Shown one piece after another: positions 58,207 through 64,000 of a stretch of 64,000 nt of DNA. A program made the translations under genes and the position numbers. This DNA comes from Candolleomyces eurysporus (Eukaryota > Basidiomycota > Agaricomycetes > Agaricales > Psathyrellaceae). The notes below the pieces were generated by a model. That model had not been told where the DNA came from. It saw nothing but the letters and a program-made list of their open reading frames with translations, and did no database searches. The DNA lies in the NCBI GenBank assembly GCA_027579435.1, contig JANBPK010001194.1, positions 88,710 to 152,709 of the forward strand. Reading direction: 5' to 3'. Every line of letters starts with the position of its first letter. The stretch's first letter is position 1.

Positions 58207-60712
58207 CTAGGGTGTCGACGTTTGAGCGGGCGGTAGACCAGCTGCAGCGTCATGAGCCCCCTGCAAACCCTTTTGCCACAGACCCCGCACCCAGGCAGCT
58301 CTTTGGACCTTCCAGCCTTGGAAGTCTAGGTAGGCCTCGAAGACAAGGAATTTTAGATACATGAGCTCGTATTTCCTACAAAACCTTATCAATGCTGCTG
58401 CAAAAGGCATTGTGAATTAAGAACGTACCACCAAGACGAGAACCAATCTCTGAACAATGACAACGAAAGTAGCCCTCGAGTGCGAACAGTCTCGCTCAAC
58501 CGTCTCTTGTCATCCTGCCAGACTGCCCAAACACAGAACTTGGCATTCTCAATAAACACTCTCACATTGGAGTGAGTGGTCATCAGAGAATGATCCAAAC
58601 CCCTGTCACTGGATGAGCACGGAACATTTTATGCCATACATCAGGGCGCTATGCCTCACCTTGTCAAGTCATTAAGCTTCAACACCATGATGACGCGCCT
58701 GGGTATCCGTCTCAGCACATCGAATACGGAGACCAATAAGCCCTCCTGATTAGCCACCGCATTCCGGATGGCCTCCATCTCTGCTTCCGACTGTCGATCC
58801 AAGTCTATCATACTTGAAGCCCGATTGAAAGTACTGCCTTCCAGTTGCTCCTCTTCCCATGAGCCTTCGAGTGCGGCTCTGCCTGTTAGAGCAGCTTCGA
58901 AAACAGGATACTATAGAGTTTTCGTATTAGAATGTTAGATGAAATTATGTTTAAACAAAAGAAACTTACAAGTTCTGGCCCGATATTCCCAACCAGTTGT
59001 GCATACTTCCGCCTCCTTTCGATGACTTCCGGGGACGCTGGCTCCATCAGCGACAACCAAAGCTTGCTATAATTGACTCTGAGCTCTGGGTCCAAGTCGA
59101 AATATAGGCCGTGATCCAAGAGAACGATTTCGAAATTGTACGGAGACTTTGATTTCGGGGGAGCGGGTCGAATGAGAAGATTGCCTGCCTAAAAGTCAGT
59201 TTTGTTGCATTTTCATGTCCTATAAATAGGCCGTACCGGGATGAGGATCCTGTTAAGAGCGACGTAAATCTACGAAGCCCTGTTTCAAAGCTGCGATGAA
59301 GCACTTACAGCATGGAACCATCCATTATTGAAAACCATCTGACTGAATATCCTTGAGAGCTCAACGGCAACCTTGTTCCTATCGATATCGTGATCCGCAA
59401 GGTATTTGAGGTCGTCCACTCTTGCACCTTGTATAAACTCCATGATGAGGACGCGTTTCTTCGCCGTGATCACTTCCGGGATATACATTGATGTCTTCGT
59501 ATCAGCAAAATCCGCCATTGCCCTTTCTGCGTTCCTGGCTTCGTGAACAAAGTCCATCTCCTTGGGCAAATTCGTTCTCATTGCCTCCTACAAATGAATG
59601 AGCCACGAAGACTCTGAAGCCAAACCGAACCAGCTCACCGCTAACCACGAGAACTCGAATTCGGGGAACCAGTACTTCAACCAGCCTGCAAAAGCAGGGG
59701 TCGTCAACACCCCATTTCCGCAGGAAAAAAAAAGGATAGAGTACATACCAAGCGTAACATCCACCATCTCCATATCGACATCACAAAACTCGGCCAGATG
59801 GGGGTGCTGCAACTTCACCGCGACCTTCCTCCCCGACGGACGATGGTGCCCGACATGCACCTGCGCCAGACTCGCAACGCCAATCGGATTCGGGTCAAAG
59901 TCATCGAACAACTCCGAGATACCCATCCCCATGTCCGAGATAAAGAGCTTCTCGAGGTCCTCCAGCGAAGTCGGCTCGCACTGGTCCTGCAGGGGCCTCA
60001 TCCCGTCTCTCCACTCCTTCGGCAGCATAATCAGCGAGGCCATATGCTGGCCTATTTTTATGAATACACCTATACGCCCCAAACCGATTGATACGTTAGG
60101 AAAAAAAGAGAGGTACGTTCGGAGCAGACGGAAGAGGAAAAAAATGTATCCACGCACCTCCGTTCGCAAGCAGCGCCTTCAACACCCTCCTCGCGCTCCT
60201 CGTATGGCACTCCGACCAAGCCCGCTCCTCCGCCTGCTTGCTTTCATAGTTCTTCGACATCATAATCTTGTAGTCGACAGCCCCAGCAATCGCAGCCTCT
60301 GTTACACCAGCCGTCCGGACATTGACATGACGTTCCAGTCAGCATATCATCATCGGGGACGACGGAATGGCGTCATGGACTCACCGCCGACTCTCGAGCA
60401 CCGCACAACAGCGAGCACGGTATGCCTGAACGGTTGGTTGGTCTCGTACCCGACGATCCCAGCAGCCGCCAACACAGCCGCACAAGAGGGGTAGAACACC
60501 CATGGGTTCCTCCACCAAGTCCGGGTGGTGGTGGTGGTGCCAGAAAGTTTGCGGGGGACGTGGTGCGGGTGTGCCGGGTTCCTAAACGTTCTTCTGCGTC
60601 CGATATTCAGGAGCTGTTGGTGTGAAGAGGAAGAGGAAGGCGACCAGGCATGGCACGTCCGGTGGAACCACCGGTTCAGCAGCAGTGGTGGGTGTTTAAA
60701 GGTGGGGGACAT
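58207..60712 (-). CDS. UbiB/ABC1 kinase-like protein, ADCK1-type, mitochondrial
   Basis: The Arg/Ser-rich N-terminus and the helix 'VFYPSCAAVLAAAGIVGY' suggest import and anchoring in the inner mitochondrial membrane. UbiB motifs are complete: the KxGQ motif in 'GVFIKIGQHMASLIML', the Ala-rich loop equivalent 'GVASLAQVHVGH', the Lys of 'VAVKLQHPHL', 'EMDFVHEARNAERA', 'FNNGWFHADPHPG' and the metal-binding 'LLDHGLYFDLDP'. Yeast relatives Mcp2 and the ADCK1 group act in mitochondrial lipid/coenzyme Q homeostasis; the exact role is unknown. The end is reached through an intron at about 58,384-58,428, giving a last exon with 'LKFLVFEAYLDFQGWKVQR'. A 13-nt exon at 59237-59249 codes DPHPG. Convergent with SUB1. 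Confidence 0.92.
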
Positions 60713-61058
60713 GGTCGCGCTCCATCACAAAATTCCGAGAGGGTGCTGAGCGTCCCCGGCTATTTCTCTCTGATCTCTGATCGGACTCAAAAAACCCCAA
60801 CCTCAACCTCCGAAGACTTCACGTTCTCTCGTTCACTTCTGACAACGGGCATTTCGTTGGCAAGGCACTGTAAAACCCCTGTGATATCAAGCAGATCTAC
60901 GATAGATAAATAAATAGGACAGCTAGTATATATGGTTTGGCTAAGTGAGATATAATGTATGTAGGTTGTTCTTGGAATTGAATGCATTGAAATCCGTCGT
61001 AAATCTACTCTGCGTGTGTCACAACAAGGAACCAAAAAATCTAAACAATCACAACAGA
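60713..61058. other. Intergenic region, ADCK promoter / TBC 3' end
   Basis: 346 bp between two minus-strand genes. AT-rich from about 60,880 to 61,050, consistent with the 3' UTR of the TBC gene. No gene is seen. Confidence 0.5.
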
Positions 61059-63559
61059 TCACCGACTGTCGCCCGACCTGGTGCTCCCCCGCTTGAGCGT
61101 CGACATGAACGAGTTGGCGAAAGATGACCGCTGGGTGGACCCTGCGTCTTCGCTTTGGTGCACGGCTTCGGCGTATCTAGGGGACGGTTGGGCTCGGGTG
61201 TTGCTGAGCAAAACAAAGATGGACTTACAATAGCTTGTACCGTACGAGTTCTTCTTCCAACTCTTCGTTCTTTAACCGTTGTTTGACGAGTTCATTCTGG
61301 TAGACATGAATCAGTAATCAGGAACAAGTACGTAGGGCGGGGCGCACTTACCAAAAGGTCGACATGATCAGTGTTCAACTGAGCAAGGTTCGACTCGAGG
61401 GATTTTCTAGAATAATGTTACTCAGCACACACACACACGGATAAATTATAGTTTCACTCACACTTGCTGACCCAACTGCCGATTCGTTGTTTTCAAGTCA
61501 TCAATCATCTGGTTATGCTTATTTGTTTCCCGCTAGACAGATCAAAAGAATGTGTCTGAGCTCAAAACACTGGGTGAGTGGGGAGAAAGATTGGCTTACC
61601 ATGAGGTCTTCATATTCATGTCGATAACAATCAAGCATAAACGGAGTAATCTGCACCGACACCGCATCATGCACAAACGCATTCACGTTATGCCTGGGTT
61701 TATCTTCGTCCCCTTCTTCAGATGGTAGCTGTTGTATTTGACCGATCGTTAGTTCCTGAGAGATGGCGGGGGGAAGGCAGCGGGCGAGCGACGAACCTTG
61801 TACGCGTCCAAAAGTTTAGTATTGAGAAACGCCAAAATCTCGTCAAACTTCATTTTTAGCAACCTTTCCTCGTTCTTCCTTAATAGTTGGATACTGAAGC
61901 TGAATATAGCCTCGATGCCGTTTGCAAGACAGCTGTCGTATATTCGGAAAACCACATCCAAGGGGAACCTGTAGCGCAAAGTGTAAGGGTAAGAGAGGTT
62001 GGTAGTAAAGGACTACCTACCGATAGCTGAACATAGTCAAGAACCACTGCGAGCAGTACATTGTTGACTTGATTCCTTGTCGAAGGAAATGAACGTGCAG
62101 CACTGGTAGTAGTTCTTCAACGAGTCGATCAAACTAGACGGAAGTGGTTGGTTGAGCGCGACTGAATGTGGGATATCAACTGACTGACCTGGAACTATGG
62201 GACCAATATTAGATCTCGTTCATGTCAGCGAAAGTTACGTAGGACTTACCAAGCGCATCTGTAGCTTGGGCATTTCTGGAAGAAAGTGGCCTCTCAAATC
62301 GTAGATGTGCATCAGCTTTACCAGTAGCGAGAACGCTTCTTCATCTGGCATCTGAACGACGGGATGAGAATATAGTGGGCCAACAAGGCGAGTGTTACGC
62401 ACATTTAAAAGTAGAATGGCTACAACGAATGGCAGTCCTTGACAATAACCGACTTGGGGATCGTACAGCGAATAGGCCTTGAGGACATTGAAAAGATTCT
62501 CCTGACCGATGCCCTGTCCATCATTGAAGAAAGCATGATGGGGAAACGTTCTATATCAAACGTGTCACCAAACTTGTCATGGTATGAATCAAGCGCACAT
62601 ACCGACCCAAATCCCGTGTGATAGCCTTTTCATGAATGCTGGACTCCTTTAAGAGTTTGAGATAGGTCGCTTCGAGTTCTGCATCCTTCGAGGCTGCCCT
62701 TGACGGAAGGATAAGTGATCACCGTCCAACCGGAGGCATCGCAAACTTACATGTGCTGCCACATCATGCCACGGAGTGTTCCAGGGATACCCCTTGCAAT
62801 AGCTTGAGCGAGCTCCTGTGGGCGCTCGGCGGCGAAGCCCTGGTAGTCTTGCACTTGTGAGGTTGGGCGGGATTCAGCGGGAGAGCATCAACGTACCAGA
62901 TATCACTACACCCCAGAAATCTAAACATTCTTGAGTTACTTTTTTCCGACAAGAAAGGGAGAAGGCGGCTCACCCCAGTCAATGGCAGCATCGACTCCAT
63001 GGGCATTGGACAGCTCTTGCTCTTCCTTCTGAAGCCTGGCAAACTCTTCCTGAAGCTTTTGTTGGCCGTCGACGCTCAGACGGACAGAGTTTCTGTACGA
63101 GCCGATGCTGCCCTGAGAGTCGCGGTTGATCTGGTGGCTCGACCGGATGGTCGTCGTCGAGGTCGTCTTCTTGTGCAGCTTGAGAGGTGGGTCATCGAGG
63201 GCTATCGAGAAGGAGGTGCTTGCAGTGCTGATCGGCCTTCCGTTGATGTTCGGTTCGGGGGCAGATGGCAGGGCTGAACGTGAGAGACTCTCTGGCAAAG
63301 TGTCGTCAGAGGGGGGTTCTGGTGCGACGTTCAGAGGCCTGGCTGTCATGAGCTGAGGCGACGAGGTGTCATCATCGTCATCATCCAGCGCGACATCGTT
63401 GAAGCTGGCGGAGGAGGCGATGGAGTCTCGCTCNGGGGGGCTCTGGACGGTGGGCGAGCTGGTGGCAGAGTCTGGCTGGAAGGCGTTGACCTGGGGCGAG
63501 CGCAGGGCGTCGAGGGGCGGGGGGACGGTGACTTGGAAGCCAGACTTGGTAAGGCTCAT
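61059..63559 (-). CDS. TBC-domain Rab GTPase-activating protein (Gyp5/EVI5-like)
   Basis: The protein begins MSLTKSGFQV with a ~200-residue disordered, Ser/Asp/Pro-rich N-terminus. 'LQEEFARLQKEEQEL' leads into the TBC domain: 'LAQAIARGIPGTLRGMMWQH', then the catalytic arginine finger region 'AITRDLGRTFPHHAFF', 'NVLKAYSLYDPQVGYCQG' with the catalytic Gln in 'GYCQG', 'FVVAILLLNMPDEEAFSLLV', 'STMYCSQWFLTMFSYRFPLD' and 'RIYDSCLANG'. A C-terminal coiled coil ('ETNKHNQMIDDLKTTNRQ', 'ELEEELVRYKLLYAEAV') precedes the stop at 61059. Gyp5-type GAPs act on Ypt1/Sec4-like Rabs in ER-Golgi and polarised traffic. About ten short introns are present. The N at 63434 beside a G-run keeps the frame. Confidence 0.93.
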
Positions 63560-64000
63560 GGTCGGGCTGGTGACAGGTGCATGGATGGGGTATGCAGACA
63601 GGGTCCGAGGCGGCTAGTTTTGAAAAGAGCTGGAGTCAGCACTGGGCGTTTGCTTTGCTGTTGTTATGTTGTGATGCAGGCGTCCGTCGACTCCATGGTT
63701 TCTCCAGACGTCCATTCATTCGTGTCCGTATCGTACATGTATCTATGGGACCCTAATATTAAATCGAGTCCATCGATGTTGTGAGCCAGGCTCTGTGTGC
63801 CCGTTTAGGCAGATATGGGGCAAATCCACGCCACGTGTTGGAGCTAGTCCGCAACTGTCTTCAAATTTGGTCTCTCCCTTCACCTCAGCTCTGCGAGTTG
63901 CCTTTTCATTACCCGCTTTTCCTTCTTCCCCTTTCTCCGCCTGGTTCGTCGTCCTCCACCCCCCTCCCTCCCGCCCCCGCTGACCCCCGCAGATCCTCCC
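63560..64000. other. Upstream region of the TBC gene
   Basis: No gene is supported to the right edge. The last 100 bases are strongly pyrimidine-rich on the plus strand, as seen upstream of starts elsewhere in the window, so a plus-strand gene may start just beyond the window. Confidence 0.4.

Noticed and set aside
1..64000. Transposase, reverse transcriptase, LTR, CRISPR, rRNA
   Set aside because: No such protein motifs or repeat arrays were found on either strand; only weak hairpins that could be relics.

Overview
The window is nuclear DNA of a filamentous basidiomycete, most likely an agaricomycete. The genes are packed closely on both strands and are cut by many 50-100 nt introns with GT..AG borders. 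The families present (velvet factor, PL14 lyase, Tlg2, an Rrn5-like factor, a NACHT-WD40 NLR) fit that assignment. I recognise no bacterial, organellar or viral gene, no tRNA or rRNA, and no CRISPR array. All products are called from protein motifs read by eye, without database searches. Single Ns, usually beside homopolymer runs, mark places where several reading frames slip by one base; I treat these as consensus errors, not as pseudogenes.

Layout, 1-33 kb: a partial unknown gene (-), a TEN1-like telomere protein (-), a velvet factor (-), an F-box/WD40 protein (-) divergent from WDR83/MORG1 (+), LSM2 (-) divergent from ferrochelatase HEM15 (+), phosphomevalonate kinase ERG8 (+), a vacuolar-type amino acid transporter (-), a PL14-like polysaccharide lyase (+), the cytosolic Fe-S assembly protein NAR1 (+), a small Cys-rich ORF (-), the t-SNARE TLG2 (+), an EF-hand MscS channel (+), an acyl-CoA ligase (-) and RNA polymerase II subunit RPB3 (+). 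These are mostly conserved housekeeping genes, often in head-to-head pairs sharing 150-350 bp of promoter.

Layout, 33-41 kb: the accessory part. A single minus-strand NLR gene (34,414-39,590) encodes a disordered N-terminus, a helical domain, a NACHT NTPase and 14 WD40 repeats. Its first exon has normal CpG content; the rest is AT-richer and almost devoid of CpG. A decayed second copy of its promoter and start codon lies about 0.87 kb upstream. This is the most unusual locus in the window.

Layout, 41-64 kb: conserved genes resume with an Rrn5-like Pol I factor (+), a quinone oxidoreductase (-), the 12.2-kb TOM1/HUWE1 HECT ubiquitin ligase (-), the coactivator SUB1/PC4 (+), an ADCK1-type UbiB kinase-like protein (-) and a TBC-domain Rab GAP (-).

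Functional threads: HEM15 and NAR1 both concern iron cofactors; RPB3, SUB1, LSM2 and the Rrn5-like factor concern transcription and RNA; TLG2 and the TBC protein concern endosome/Golgi traffic. I see no operon-like or biosynthetic cluster logic. Very short exons (3, 8, 9 and 13 nt) recur in LSM2, HEM15, the transporter and the ADCK gene, and automated gene models would probably miss them.
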